The notes below the pieces were generated by a model. That model saw only the letters and a list, made by a program, of their open reading frames with translations, searched no databases and was not told the origin of the DNA. Position numbers and translations under genes: made by a program. A stretch of DNA of 64,000 bases from assembly GCF_023554255.2 (NCBI RefSeq), contig NZ_JAMJWD020000003.1:1-64000 (forward strand). Direction: 5' to 3'. Shown here piece after piece: positions 33,825-43,105 of this stretch (the first letter of the stretch is position 1; the number at the start of each line of letters is the position of its first letter). The stretch is from Phyllobacterium sp. 21LDTY02-6 (GTDB lineage Bacteria; Pseudomonadota; Alphaproteobacteria; Rhizobiales; Rhizobiaceae).

Positions 33825-33957
33825 TGCCTGCCCGCATTCGCCGGCCAGTGCCGGCATCCAGCGGCGACAACAGGCGCCAGGGCGAGAGCGAGCTGCGTTC
33901 AAGGGGCGAAAGCCGCGGACGGAGCCTGCCGATCCAACTACCTCCGGGAGGTCATCC

Positions 33958-35040
33958 ATGACAGAGACTGAGCGAACCACGCATCAAAAGCAGGAGTTTG
34001 AAAGCGTCCTGACGCAAAGCTCCGCCGATGTCGCCAGCTTCGACAGCAATGAGAAGAGCACGCTCGAACGCATCCGGCACTATCTTCATTCGAGCCCTGC
34101 GGCCGTGCCCCTCATCGTGCTCGTGCTTTCCCTGGCTGCCTTTGCCGCCATTGTCGGCGGGCGGTTCTTCACGCCCTTCGCGCTGACGCTGATCCTGCAG
34201 CAGGTCGCTATCGTCGGCATTGTCGGCGCTGCGCAGACGCTCGTCATCCTCACCGCCGGCATCGATCTTTCGGTCGGCGCCATCATGGTGCTTACCTCCG
34301 TGGTGATGGGCCAGTTCACCTTCCGCTACGGTTTGCCGGTGGAAGTTGCCGTCGCCTGCGGCCTGGCGCTCGGCGCGCTGTGCGGCTTCGTCAATGGCGT
34401 GCTCGTCGCCCATATCAAGCTGCCGCCCTTCATCGTCACGCTCGGCACCTGGCAGATCTTCCTTGCGGCCACCTATATCTACTCGGCCAACGAGACGATC
34501 CGCGCCCAGGAAATCGAACAGCAGGCGCCGCTGTTGCAATTCTTCGGCCAGAAGCTTTCCTTCGGCGGCGCGACCTTCACCTATGGCGTCTTCGCCATGA
34601 TCGTGCTGATCGCCATCCTCTGGTATGTCCTCAATTATACCGCCTGGGGCCGGCATCTCTACGCGATCGGCGACGATCCCGAGGCGGCGCAGCTTTCCGG
34701 CGTGCGCACCAAGCGCGTCCTCGTTTCCGTCTATGTGCTGGCGGGCCTCATCTGCGCGCTGGCCGGCTGGGCCCAGATCGGGCGCAACGGCTCGGTCTCG
34801 CCGCAGGTCGGCCAGTTCGCCAATATCGAATCCATCACCGCAGTGGTCATCGGCGGCATGTCGCTCTTCGGCGGCCGCGGCTCGATCATGGGCATGCTCT
34901 TCGGCGCATTGATCGTCGGCGTGTTCTCGTTCGGCATGCGCATGATCGGCACCGACGTGCAGTGGACCTATCTCATAATCGGCCTCTTGATCATCTCCGC
35001 CGTGGCAATCGACCAGTGGATCAGAAAGGCAGCAAGCTGA
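33958..35040 (+). CDS. frcC: Fructose ABC transporter permease FrcC
   Basis: 360 residues with a hydrophilic N-terminus of about 45, then eight to ten membrane segments and the RbsC-type loop (LTAGIDLSVGAIM and GGMSLFGGRGSIMGM). It forms the membrane channel for fructose-type sugars. It is preceded by CCGGGAGGT and its stop overlaps the frcA start. Confidence 0.92.
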   Translation: MTETERTTHQKQEFESVLTQSSADVASFDSNEKSTLERIRHYLHSSPAAVPLIVLVLSLAAFAAIVGGRFFTPFALTLILQQVAIVGIVGAAQTLVILTAGIDLSVGAIMVLTSVVMGQFTFRYGLPVEVAVACGLALGALCGFVNGVLVAHIKLPPFIVTLGTWQIFLAATYIYSANETIRAQEIEQQAPLLQFFGQKLSFGGATFTYGVFAMIVLIAILWYVLNYTAWGRHLYAIGDDPEAAQLSGVRTKRVLVSVYVLAGLICALAGWAQIGRNGSVSPQVGQFANIESITAVVIGGMSLFGGRGSIMGMLFGALIVGVFSFGMRMIGTDVQWTYLIIGLLIISAVAIDQWIRKAAS

Positions 35041-35831
35041 TGACGACACCAACACCATCCGCCGCCCCGATCCTGACCGCGCGGGGCCTCGTCAAGCGCT
35101 ACGGGCGCGTCACCGCGCTCGACCACGCCGATTTCGACCTCTATCCGGGCGAAGTGCTCGCGGTGATCGGCGATAATGGCGCCGGCAAATCCTCGCTGAT
35201 CAAGGCGATTTCCGGCGCCATCCATCCGGACGAAGGCGAGATCCATCTCGACGGCAAGCCCATCAATTTCCGCTCGCCGATGGAAGCGCGGGAGGCGGGC
35301 ATCGAGACGGTCTACCAGAACCTCGCATTGTCGCCGGCGCTGTCGATCGCCGACAACATGTTCCTCGGGCGCGAGCTGCGCAAGCCGGGCATTGCCGGCA
35401 AGCTCTTCCGCATGCTCGACCGCAAGACCATGGAGAAGCTGGCGCGCGACAAGCTTTCCGAGCTCGGCCTGATGACCATCCAGAATATCAGCCAGACGGT
35501 GGAAACGCTTTCCGGCGGCCAGCGGCAGGGCGTCGCCGTGGCGCGCGCGGCTGCCTTCGGCTCCAAGGTCGTCATCATGGACGAGCCGACGGCGGCGCTC
35601 GGCGTCAAGGAATCGCGCCGGGTGCTGGAGCTGATCCAGGACGTGAAGAAGCGCGGCCTGCCGATCGTGCTGATTTCGCACAACATGCCGCACGTCTTTG
35701 AAGTTGCGGACAGAATTCACATCCACAGGCTCGGAAAGCGGCTTACCGTGATCGACCCGAAAGAGTATACGATGTCCGACGCAGTCGCCTTCATGACAGG
35801 CGCCAAGCCGGCGCCCTCACCGGGCAATTGA
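35040..35831 (+). CDS. frcA: Fructose ABC transporter ATP-binding protein FrcA
   Basis: 263 residues; the ATG shares its A with the frcC stop (TGATG). Walker A is GDNGAGKSS (about 43-51), the ABC signature ETLSGGQRQGVAVARA and Walker B VVIMDEPTAALG. It is a single-domain ATPase, unlike the double-domain RbsA type, as in known FrcA. It energises fructose import. Confidence 0.92.
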   Translation: MTTPTPSAAPILTARGLVKRYGRVTALDHADFDLYPGEVLAVIGDNGAGKSSLIKAISGAIHPDEGEIHLDGKPINFRSPMEAREAGIETVYQNLALSPALSIADNMFLGRELRKPGIAGKLFRMLDRKTMEKLARDKLSELGLMTIQNISQTVETLSGGQRQGVAVARAAAFGSKVVIMDEPTAALGVKESRRVLELIQDVKKRGLPIVLISHNMPHVFEVADRIHIHRLGKRLTVIDPKEYTMSDAVAFMTGAKPAPSPGN

Positions 35832-35873
35832 GTTGCGGACGAACAGATTTTCAACCACAAGGATATTTCGATA

Positions 35874-36563
35874 ATGAAGCGTTCCGAGATCAATAGGATC
35901 ATCCGCGAGAGCGACAAGTTCATCCGCTCGTTCGGCTATGTCATGCCGCCCTTCGCCTACTGGACGCCGGAGGAACTGAAGGCCCGCACCGCCGGCGATT
36001 CGAAGGCGATCCTCGATGCAAGGCTCGGCTGGGACATCACCGATTACGGCCAGGGCAAGTTCGACGAGCTCGGCCTGTTCCTGTTCACCACCCGCAACGG
36101 CAATCAGGAAGACCTGAAGAAGGGCGGCGGCATGCTTTATGCCGAGAAGATCATGATCTCGCGCGAGAAGCAGCTTTCGCCGATGCACCGGCATATCGTC
36201 AAGGCCGAGGACATCATCAATCGCGGCGGCGGCACGCTGGTCCTCGAATTGTTCAATTCGCGCGAGGATGGCAGCGTCGACGAGGCGACCGATGTCGAGG
36301 TGGCGACGGACGGGCGGATCGTGAAGCTTGCGGCCGGCGGACTGCTCAAGCTGCAGCCGGGCGAAAGCGTCACGCTGCTGCCGGGCAACTGGCATGCCTT
36401 CTGGGGCGAGGGCGGCGACGTGCTCATCGGCGAAGTATCGACCGTCAATGACGACCTGACCGACAATATATTCCGCGAGCCGATCGGCCGGTTCTCCTCG
36501 ATCGAGGAAGACGAGGCGCCGCTGCACCTGCTGGTATCCGACTACGACAAATGGCTCGCCTGA
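35874..36563 (+). CDS. D-lyxose/D-mannose isomerase-family cupin
   Basis: 229 residues of the D-lyxose ketol-isomerase family: metal ligands in MHRHIVKAEDIINRGG and the C-terminal PGNWHAFWGEGG region of a cupin barrel. Members interconvert D-lyxose/D-xylulose and D-mannose/D-fructose. In this locus it can feed mannose or lyxose, both substrates of Frc-type transporters, into the fructokinase route. It overlaps the next gene by 13 nt. Confidence 0.85.
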   Translation: MKRSEINRIIRESDKFIRSFGYVMPPFAYWTPEELKARTAGDSKAILDARLGWDITDYGQGKFDELGLFLFTTRNGNQEDLKKGGGMLYAEKIMISREKQLSPMHRHIVKAEDIINRGGGTLVLELFNSREDGSVDEATDVEVATDGRIVKLAAGGLLKLQPGESVTLLPGNWHAFWGEGGDVLIGEVSTVNDDLTDNIFREPIGRFSSIEEDEAPLHLLVSDYDKWLA

Positions 36564-37183
36564 TCGCGCTGCAGGACCTCGCAACCGAAATCCTCGGCCG
36601 CTCGGCCGGATGCCAGCGGTTCGTGGTCGCCATAGCCGGCCCTCCCGGGGCTGGCAAGTCGACGGTCTCGGCCAGCCTGTGCGAGGCCATCAACGCGATC
36701 GAGCCGGATGCGGCGGCGGTGGTTCCCATGGACGGGTTCCACCTCGACAATGCCATTCTCGACCAGATGGACATGCGCAAGCGCAAGGGATCGCCGCCGA
36801 CATTCGATTGCGCCGGGCTCGAACTGCTGTTGCAGCGCCTGCGCGCGAGCGGCGACGACGTGGTCATTCCGCTGTTCGACCGCAAGCTCGATCTCGCCCG
36901 CGCCGGGGCGGCCATCGTCGGCAGGCAGACGCGCATCCTGCTGGTCGAGGGCAATTACCTGCTGCTGGACCAGGCGCCCTGGGACAGGCTGCAGCCGCTC
37001 TTCGACCTGTCGGTGTTTCTCGAGGTCGATCGCACCGAGCTCGAGAACCGGCTGGTGCAGCGCTGGCTGGGCTATGGCTACAATGTCGGCTCCGCCCAGG
37101 CGCGCGCGCTGTCGAACGATATCCCCAATGCGGAACTGGTGCTGGAGAAATCGCGCCCGGCCGACTTCCGCGTCTTGAACTGA
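36551..37183 (+). CDS. frcK: FrcK-like kinase (uridine kinase/phosphoribulokinase family)
   Basis: 210 residues with the P-loop AGPPGAGKST (about 29-38) and PMDGFHLDN, the substrate motif of the PanK/uridine-kinase/phosphoribulokinase group. It corresponds to frcK, the last gene of the rhizobial frcBCAK operon, whose product is proposed to be a kinase although its substrate is unproven. Overlap with the isomerase gene shows it is co-translated. Confidence 0.85.
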   Translation: MARLIALQDLATEILGRSAGCQRFVVAIAGPPGAGKSTVSASLCEAINAIEPDAAAVVPMDGFHLDNAILDQMDMRKRKGSPPTFDCAGLELLLQRLRASGDDVVIPLFDRKLDLARAGAAIVGRQTRILLVEGNYLLLDQAPWDRLQPLFDLSVFLEVDRTELENRLVQRWLGYGYNVGSAQARALSNDIPNAELVLEKSRPADFRVLN

Positions 37184-37211
37184 GGCTGTGCCAAACCCTT
37201 GAAAGACACCG

Positions 37212-37736
37212 CTATGCCACGAGCATTTCAAGCTCGCGAGCAATCGACGGGAGCCGCGCAGCCTCTCTCGCAACGTTGACCTCACGAGTAGCATGAGCCG
37301 TTTCTTGCAACCTCTTGTCCAGTTTATATTCCTTGCGTGCCTCCAGCCATTCGAGGACGTCCGAAAGGTGCCATAGCGTAACCGATGGTCCATCATGGAC
37401 CGGGCTCGGAAAATCCGGATTGGAGACCATGAGCTTGCGAATATTCTGGCGGCTCTTGCCGACAAGGTCCGCGATCTCGGTGGCGCTGACGAAGTCGGGG
37501 TGGGCTTCGACCAGCATCGCGGTCGGCAGTGCCGCCTTGACGTCTTCAAGGGCCGTGCGAATGGCGTTCCGGGCGCCGTCCGCCTCCCTGTCGAACTGCA
37601 ATGCAAGGCGACCGGCAATGCCGATGCCGACAAGCATATCCGTGCAGCCCGCTTCCCCAAGCCGTTCCACAATGTCGTCCTGATCCGCATCGGTTGCGGC
37701 CAACCGGTATTTCAGAGTGAAATTATATTCTTGCAT
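37212..37736 (-). CDS. Helix-turn-helix antitoxin/regulator of a HicA-like pair
   Basis: 174 residues from the ATG at 37736; a GTG at 37745 overlapping the toxin stop is the alternative. The N-terminal half is a ferredoxin-like region (LKYRLAATDADQDDIVERL). The second half is a MerR-like HTH (TEIADLVGKSRQNIRKLMVS, then FPSPVHDGPSVTLWHLSDVL). It takes the antitoxin place behind the toxin but is not a classic HicB. It probably represses the pair through the palindrome at 38040-38057. Confidence 0.7.
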   Translation of the reverse strand: MQEYNFTLKYRLAATDADQDDIVERLGEAGCTDMLVGIGIAGRLALQFDREADGARNAIRTALEDVKAALPTAMLVEAHPDFVSATEIADLVGKSRQNIRKLMVSNPDFPSPVHDGPSVTLWHLSDVLEWLEARKEYKLDKRLQETAHATREVNVAREAARLPSIARELEMLVA

Positions 37737-37741
37737 TGTAG

Positions 37742-38011
37742 TCACGCCTTATCTGCTTTTGCCTTGGCGGCAGTGTGCGTCGTGCAATTGTCGACGACCC
37801 GGCGCAACGCCCTGGCATGGGTGCCGGCGTTTTTCGGCGTACTCCAAATGCTGGTTATGCAGAACTCGTCGCAACGACATGTGTCCTCCTTGTATGGGCA
37901 GAACATCTTTCCCCAGGCATGGCTCCCGCCAACGCTTATGCGCCATCCTGCTGCTTCTGCGTATCTTATGGCTTCTTCAATATCTTTCTTGGGATGCGGC
38001 TTACGCACCAT
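37742..38011 (-). CDS. HicA-like toxin
   Basis: 89 residues with the HicA-like double-stranded-RNA-binding-fold pattern: KDIEEAIRYAEAAGWRI followed by GGSHAWGKMFCP, where the histidine-glycine pair corresponds to the HicA catalytic region. Several cysteines (FCPY, TCRCDEFC) are unusual for HicA and suggest a metal-binding subfamily. Strong AGGAG ribosome site and a clear promoter upstream. By family it would be an mRNA interferase. It overlaps the antitoxin region. Confidence 0.7.
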   Translation of the reverse strand: MVRKPHPKKDIEEAIRYAEAAGWRISVGGSHAWGKMFCPYKEDTCRCDEFCITSIWSTPKNAGTHARALRRVVDNCTTHTAAKAKADKA

Positions 38012-38039
38012 TTATCTCCTTAAATACATATATCGACGT

Positions 38040-38057
38040 GGTTGTCATTTGACAACC
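38040..38057 (-). promoter_or_regulatory. Promoter and operator of the HicA-like pair
   Basis: A perfect palindrome GGTTGTCA-TT-TGACAACC. On the minus strand TTGTCA serves as a -35, followed after 17 bases by TATATG (-10) and then AGGAG and the toxin ATG. The operator thus covers the -35, as expected for autorepression. Confidence 0.75.
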
Positions 38058-38420
38058 CATGCTAATGAATGGAAAATATAATGACCTCTATGCTCACAAA
38101 TCCGACGTTCCTGCAAATCCCCCCACTTTCCTCATCCTGAGCCTGTCGAAGGACGCAGGGAGGCTGCTGCAGCCCCATGTTCACCGAGTTTGCAGCGATG
38201 AAGTGCGTGCTTCGACAAGCTCGGCATGGGGGAGGTGCATCAGCACGATTGGTCCACGATATGGATGTTGACTTGATAGCAAGGCGGTAGACCTGCCCAG
38301 ATCGATATTCTCGTCGGGGCCACCGAGCCCGCGGCCGTCAATCAGTAGCCACCCACGCCTCCCTCACGCCTCCCTCATGTCTCCCTCACGCTCGCATGTC
38401 TCCAAAGCCCGCTCCCCAAA
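38058..38420. other. Noncoding spacer with one MITE-like element
   Basis: No gene is supported. It includes copy E of the palindromic element and a short direct repeat CCTCCCTCACG/CCTCCCTCATG near 38360. Confidence 0.6.
38130..38231. repeat. MITE-like palindromic element, copy E
   Basis: Ends CCTCATCCTGAGCCTGTCGA and CTTCGACAAGCTCGGCATGG, about 100 bases apart. The inner sequence differs from copies A-D. Confidence 0.7.
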
Positions 38421-38426
38421 TCCTAG

Positions 38427-38449
38427 TTGCAAATAATTCGCACTTGCAA
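38427..38449. promoter_or_regulatory. Mur/Fur-like box 1 upstream of sitA
   Basis: TTGCAAAT and a facing CTTGCAA flank AATTCGCA. TGCAA-rich dyads upstream of sitABCD are the sites of Mur (manganese Fur) in rhizobia. Confidence 0.55.
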
Positions 38450-38476
38450 AAGGTTTGGTGCGTGCTAAAGATGCAG

Positions 38477-38492
38477 TTGCAAATCAATTGCA
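38477..38492. promoter_or_regulatory. Mur/Fur-like box 2 upstream of sitA
   Basis: TTGCAAATCAATTGCA, a dyad of TGCAA half-sites ending two bases before the sitA ribosome site (AAGGAG). Occupation would block both transcription and access to the leader. Confidence 0.6.
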
Positions 38493-38504
38493 GAAGGAGC
38501 GGAT

Positions 38505-39551
38505 ATGTTCGCAAGGTGGGCGATGCTGGCGGCGCGGCGGGTTGTGCCGATGACGAGGTTGGTTGTGGCAATGGCGCGGCGGGGTCCGTATCTCGCGGGC
38601 CCGGTGCTTTCCGTGCCGGCGCGGCTGCCGTCCCCGCAGGGGCAGGGCTGGCCGGCGGCAAGACGGGTTCTGATGATGGCGATACTGGCAGGCCTGGTCA
38701 TGGGCCAGGGGGGCCAGGGGGCGACCGCTGCTGAAAAGTTCAAGGTGGTGACGACCTTTACCGTCATTGCCGACATGGCGCGCAATGTCGCCGGCGATGC
38801 GGCAACGGTGGAATCGATCACCAGGCCCGGCGCCGAGATCCATAATTACCAGCCGACGCCCGGCGATATCCGGCGCGCGCAGGGCGCCAAGCTGATCCTG
38901 TGGAACGGTCTCGGGCTCGAGCTCTGGTTCGAGAAGTTCTTTGCCGGCCTCGAAGACGTGCCGGGCGTGGTCGTGACCGCCGGCGTCGAGCCGATGAGCA
39001 TCACCGAAGGCCCCTATGACGGCAAGCCCAACCCCCATGCCTGGATGTCGCCCGCTGCCGGGCTGCTCTATGTCGACAATATCCGCGATGCGCTGGTCAA
39101 ATATGATGCGCCCAATGCGCAGGTCTACAAGGCCAATGCCGAGGCCTACAAGGCGAAGCTCAAGGCGGTGATCGACCCGATCAAGGCGCAGCTCGCCGCC
39201 GTGCCGGAGGACAAGCGCTGGCTGGTGTCGAGCGAAGGCGCATTCTCCTATCTCACGCGCGATTTCGGCCTGAAGGAACTCTATCTCTGGCCGATCAATG
39301 CCGATCAGCAGGGCACGCCGCAGCAGGTGCGCAAGGTGATCGACGCGGTGCGGAGCAACAGGATCGGCGTCGTCTTTTCGGAGAGCACGATCTCGGCCGA
39401 TCCGGCCAGGCAGGTGGCGCGGGAGACCGGCGCCGAATATGGCGGCGTGCTCTATGTCGACTCCCTGACCGATGAAAGCGGGCCGGTGCCGACCTATCTC
39501 GACCTGCTGCGCGTAACGACGAGCACGATAGCGGCGGGACTTGCCCGATGA
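38505..39551 (+). CDS. sitA: Manganese ABC transporter substrate-binding protein SitA
   Basis: 348 residues. The mature part begins near residue 75 ([20 protein letters not shown]) and has metal ligands in EIHNYQPTP and NPHAWMSP plus a late acidic ligand. The strong AAGGAG precedes the ATG at 38505, but that gives an unusually long, Arg-rich leader (about 55 residues) before the hydrophobic segment [12 protein letters not shown], so an internal start near 38673 is possible. It captures Mn(II), and perhaps Fe(II), in the periplasm. Confidence 0.9.
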   Translation: MFARWAMLAARRVVPMTRLVVAMARRGPYLAGPVLSVPARLPSPQGQGWPAARRVLMMAILAGLVMGQGGQGATAAEKFKVVTTFTVIADMARNVAGDAATVESITRPGAEIHNYQPTPGDIRRAQGAKLILWNGLGLELWFEKFFAGLEDVPGVVVTAGVEPMSITEGPYDGKPNPHAWMSPAAGLLYVDNIRDALVKYDAPNAQVYKANAEAYKAKLKAVIDPIKAQLAAVPEDKRWLVSSEGAFSYLTRDFGLKELYLWPINADQQGTPQQVRKVIDAVRSNRIGVVFSESTISADPARQVARETGAEYGGVLYVDSLTDESGPVPTYLDLLRVTTSTIAAGLAR

Positions 39552-40459
39552 ACGCACGTACCGGCGAACCATTCCAGCTGCCACCACAGCCGCCATTGAA
39601 TCCCTCCGGCGAAGGGGAGGGCATCGCCGTGCGCGATGCCACCGTGACCTACCGCAACGGCCATACGGCATTGCGCAATGTCAGCTTCGCCATTCCGAAG
39701 GGCACGATCACCGCGCTCGTCGGCGTCAATGGGTCCGGCAAATCCACCCTGTTCAAGGCGATCATGGGTTTCGTAAAGGCGTCCGAGAGCAGCGTCGCGG
39801 TGCTCGGCCGGCCTGTGCATGAGGCGCTGAAGCGCAATCTCATCGCCTATGTGCCGCAGAGCGAGGAGATCGACTGGAACTTCCCGGTTCTCGTCGAGGA
39901 CGTGGTGATGATGGGCCGTTACGGCCATATGGGCATGATGCGCATCGCCCGTGCGGCGGACCGGGCCGCCGTCGACGGTGCGCTGGCCCGCGTCGGCATG
40001 ACGGATTATCGCAAGCGGCAGATCGGCGAATTGTCGGGCGGGCAGAAGAAGCGCGTCTTCCTTGCCCGCGCCCTGGCGCAGGACGGGCAGGTGATATTGC
40101 TGGACGAGCCCTTTACCGGCGTCGATGTGAAGACCGAGGAGGCCATCGTCGCGCTGCTGCTGGGTTTGCGCGCCGAGGGCAGGGTGATCCTCGTATCGAC
40201 CCATAATCTCGGCAGCGTGCCGGAATTCTGCGACCGCACGGTGCTGCTCAACCGCACGGTGCTGGCCGCGGGGCCGACGGCGGAAGTCTTCACCCAGGCC
40301 AATCTCGAAAAGGCGTTTGGCGGCGTGCTGCGGCAGTTCCGCCTCGACAAGGCGGGCAATGGCGATGCGGTGAGCATCATCAGCGACGACGAGCGGCCGT
40401 TCATCTCCCGCACGCCCGCTGCCTCCGAACCCGACAGCACGGATAAGGGCCGGCGCTAG
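39548..40459 (+). CDS. sitB: Manganese ABC transporter ATP-binding protein SitB
   Basis: 303 residues; the start overlaps the sitA stop as ATGA. Walker A VNGSGKST (about 59-66), signature [16 protein letters not shown] and Walker [14 protein letters not shown] segment [20 protein letters not shown] is typical of metal-type ATPases. It powers SitC/SitD. Confidence 0.93.
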   Translation: MNARTGEPFQLPPQPPLNPSGEGEGIAVRDATVTYRNGHTALRNVSFAIPKGTITALVGVNGSGKSTLFKAIMGFVKASESSVAVLGRPVHEALKRNLIAYVPQSEEIDWNFPVLVEDVVMMGRYGHMGMMRIARAADRAAVDGALARVGMTDYRKRQIGELSGGQKKRVFLARALAQDGQVILLDEPFTGVDVKTEEAIVALLLGLRAEGRVILVSTHNLGSVPEFCDRTVLLNRTVLAAGPTAEVFTQANLEKAFGGVLRQFRLDKAGNGDAVSIISDDERPFISRTPAASEPDSTDKGRR

Positions 40460-40460
40460 C

Positions 40461-41378
40461 ATGGCAACGCTTCTCGAACCTTTCACCTATGGCTACATGG
40501 TCAATGCCATGTGGGTTTCGGCGCTGGTCGGCGGCGTCTGCGCCTTCCTCTCCGCCTATCTGATGCTCAAGGGCTGGTCGCTGATCGGCGACGCGCTTTC
40601 GCATGCCATCGTTCCGGGCGTCGCCGGCGCCTATATGCTCGGCCTGCCGTTCTCCATCGGCGCGTTCTTCTCCGGCGGGCTGGCGGCGGCGGCGATGCTG
40701 TTCCTCAACCATCGCACCAAGCTGCGCGAGGATGCGATCATCGGCCTGATCTTCTCGTCGTTCTTCGGTCTCGGCCTGTTCATGGTGTCGCTGTCGCCGA
40801 CATCGGTGAACATCCAGACGATCATTCTCGGCAATATACTGGCGATCACGCCGGAGGCCACGCTGCAGATCGCCATTATCGGCTTCGTCTCGCTCGTCGT
40901 GCTGCTCGCCAAGTGGAAGGACCTGATGGTGGTGTTCTTCGACGAAAGCCATGCGCGCTCGATCGGCCTCAACCCGCCGCTGCTGAAGCTCGTCTTCTTC
41001 ACGCTGCTTTCGGCCTCGACGGTCGCCGCATTGCAGACGGTGGGCGCCTTTCTCGTCATCTCCATGGTGGTCACGCCCGGCGCTACCGCCTATCTCCTGG
41101 CCGACCGCTTCCCGCGCCTCATCGCCATCGCGGTCGTGATCGGCACCTGCACGAGCTTCCTCGGCGCCTATGCGAGCTATTTCCTCGATGGCGCCACCGG
41201 CGGCATCATCGTCGTGCTGCAGGCGCTGGTCTTCCTCGTGGTGTTCGTCACGGCGCCCAAGCACGGCCTGCTCGCGGCCCACCGGCGCGCGACGCGCGCC
41301 TTGAAAGATGAGAGCGCGACGCGCGCCTTGGATGAAAAGGGCGCATTGGGCGCACTGAAAGAGGAGGGCGCGGCATGA
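40461..41378 (+). CDS. sitC: Manganese ABC transporter permease SitC
   Basis: 305 residues, ABC-3 family, with about eight membrane segments (LMLKGWSLIGDALSHAIVPG near the N-terminus). The C-terminal 30 residues are a hydrophilic tail with an internal repeat (TRALKDES, TRALDEK, GALKEEG) not usual for the family. It overlaps sitD by 4 nt. Confidence 0.92.
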   Translation: MATLLEPFTYGYMVNAMWVSALVGGVCAFLSAYLMLKGWSLIGDALSHAIVPGVAGAYMLGLPFSIGAFFSGGLAAAAMLFLNHRTKLREDAIIGLIFSSFFGLGLFMVSLSPTSVNIQTIILGNILAITPEATLQIAIIGFVSLVVLLAKWKDLMVVFFDESHARSIGLNPPLLKLVFFTLLSASTVAALQTVGAFLVISMVVTPGATAYLLADRFPRLIAIAVVIGTCTSFLGAYASYFLDGATGGIIVVLQALVFLVVFVTAPKHGLLAAHRRATRALKDESATRALDEKGALGALKEEGAA

Positions 41379-42199
41379 GCATCTGGGAAGCGCTGTTCCT
41401 GCCCTTCATGGTCAAGGGTCTCATCATCGCCGTGCTGGTCGCCATACCGATGGCGCTGCTTTCCTGCTTCATGGTGCTGAAGGGCTGGGCGCTGATGGGC
41501 GATGCGATCTCGCATGCGGTCTTCCCCGGCGTCGTCCTCGCCTATGTGGTGGGGCTGCCCTATTCGGTGGGCGCCTTCATCGCCGGCATGTCCTGCGCGC
41601 TGGCGACCGGCTATCTGAAGGAGAACAGCCGCATCAAGCAGGATACGGTGATGGGCGTGGTGTTTTCGGGCATGTTCGGCGCCGGGCTGGTGCTCTATGT
41701 GGCGATCCGGCCGGACGTGCATCTCGACCATATCCTGTTCGGCGACCTCCTCGGCATCACCATGCGCGACATCGTCGAGACCGGCGTCATCGCCGCCTTC
41801 ATCGTCGCCGTGCTGCTGGTCAAATGGCGCGATTTCTTCCTGCATGCCTTCGATCCGGCGCAGGCGCGGGTGTCGGGCCTCAATGTCCGGCTCCTGCATT
41901 ACGGGCTCCTGTGCCTCATCTCGCTGACGATCGTCGCCGCGCTGAAGGCGGTGGGCATCATCCTCGCCATCGCCATGCTGATCGCGCCGGGCGCCATCGC
42001 GTTCCTGCTCACCCGCCGCTTCGCCTCCATGCTCGGCGTGGCGCTGGCGGTTGCCGTCTTCGCATCGCTGGCGGGCGTCGTGCTTTCGTCCATCCTCGAC
42101 AGCGCGCCGGCGCCGACCATCGTCCTCGTCATGGCGGCGATCTTCGTCGTCGCGCTCGCGGCAACGCAATTGCGTCGCCCCGCCGTGCAGGCGGAGTGA
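41375..42199 (+). CDS. sitD: Manganese ABC transporter permease SitD
   Basis: 274 residues, a second ABC-3 permease paralogous to SitC (MVLKGWALMGDAISHAVFPG). It pairs with SitC in the membrane. Its stop codon abuts the stop of the convergent flavoprotein gene with no spacer. Confidence 0.92.
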   Translation: MSIWEALFLPFMVKGLIIAVLVAIPMALLSCFMVLKGWALMGDAISHAVFPGVVLAYVVGLPYSVGAFIAGMSCALATGYLKENSRIKQDTVMGVVFSGMFGAGLVLYVAIRPDVHLDHILFGDLLGITMRDIVETGVIAAFIVAVLLVKWRDFFLHAFDPAQARVSGLNVRLLHYGLLCLISLTIVAALKAVGIILAIAMLIAPGAIAFLLTRRFASMLGVALAVAVFASLAGVVLSSILDSAPAPTIVLVMAAIFVVALAATQLRRPAVQAE

Positions 42200-43105
42200 T
42201 CAGGCGGCGAGGAACTCGGGAAACATCAGCGAACGATGGGCGGCGACGCCGGCCCTGGTGCCATCGCCCACCGCCAGCGCCACGGAGCCTGCCATGGCGG
42301 CCGCATCGCCGCAGGCAAAAATCCCGGCCCGGCTCGTCATCTGCAGCGCATCGACGCGGATATAGGCGCCGAGCGGCCCGTCATCGAAGTCGCAGCCCAA
42401 TTGCCCGGCAAGCGGCGCGGCAACCCGCGTCGACGGAGCGGTGAACAGCCCGCCAAGCGCCACGCTGCGGCCATCGGCAAGCTCGACCGTCACCATGTCG
42501 CCGGAACCGCCGAGCGCGCGCACCGGCTGCGTCTCGACATTGACGCCGCGCCGCGCCAGCGCCGCCTGCTGGTCCGCATCCGGCTCGAATGTGCCATTGG
42601 TGAAGAAGGTCGTGCTGCCCCAGTCCGGCAGCATCATCGCCTGGTGCATCGAGATCGCCCCGGTGGCGAGGACGCCGATCGGCGCCTCGCCGATCTCATA
42701 GCCATGGCAATAGGGGCAGTGGAACACGTTGCGGCCCCATCGCTGCTTCAGCCCCGGCACGTCGGGCAGTTGGTCGCTGACGCCGAAGGCCAGGATGAGG
42801 CGGCGGCCGCGATGGGCCTTGCCCGCGGCGTGGACCGTGAAATCGTCGAGATCGCCATCGGCCGTCCCGGCGCGGCCCTCCAGCCATTCCACCGTCGGAT
42901 AGGCCAGCAATTGCCGGCGGGCGCGCTCGGCGATTTCCGCCGGATCGACGCCGTCCTGCGTCAGGAAGCCATGGGAGGTCGAGGCAAAGCGGTTGCGCCT
43001 TTCGCCGGCGTCGATGACGAGCACGCGGCGCTTCGCCCGGGCCAGCTGCAGCCCGGCGGCCATGCCGGCATAGCTGCCGCCGATGATGATGACTTCATGT
43101 TGCAT
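42200..43105 (-). CDS. Thioredoxin-reductase-like NAD(P)/FAD-dependent oxidoreductase
   Basis: 301 residues from the ATG at 43105, overlapping the rrf2 stop by 11 nt; METAI at 43120 is an alternative start. It has FAD-binding VIIIGGSYAGMAAGLQLARA at the N-terminus, the redox pair in HCPYCHGYEIG (about 130), and the second FAD motif GIFACGDAAAMAGSVALAVG. The usual thioredoxin-reductase NADPH motif GxGxxA is altered to GVLATGAIS. Members of this branch reduce thioredoxin-like partners or ferredoxin. Its regulator lies directly upstream in the same transcript. Confidence 0.85.
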   Translation of the reverse strand: MQHEVIIIGGSYAGMAAGLQLARAKRRVLVIDAGERRNRFASTSHGFLTQDGVDPAEIAERARRQLLAYPTVEWLEGRAGTADGDLDDFTVHAAGKAHRGRRLILAFGVSDQLPDVPGLKQRWGRNVFHCPYCHGYEIGEAPIGVLATGAISMHQAMMLPDWGSTTFFTNGTFEPDADQQAALARRGVNVETQPVRALGGSGDMVTVELADGRSVALGGLFTAPSTRVAAPLAGQLGCDFDDGPLGAYIRVDALQMTSRAGIFACGDAAAMAGSVALAVGDGTRAGVAAHRSLMFPEFLAA

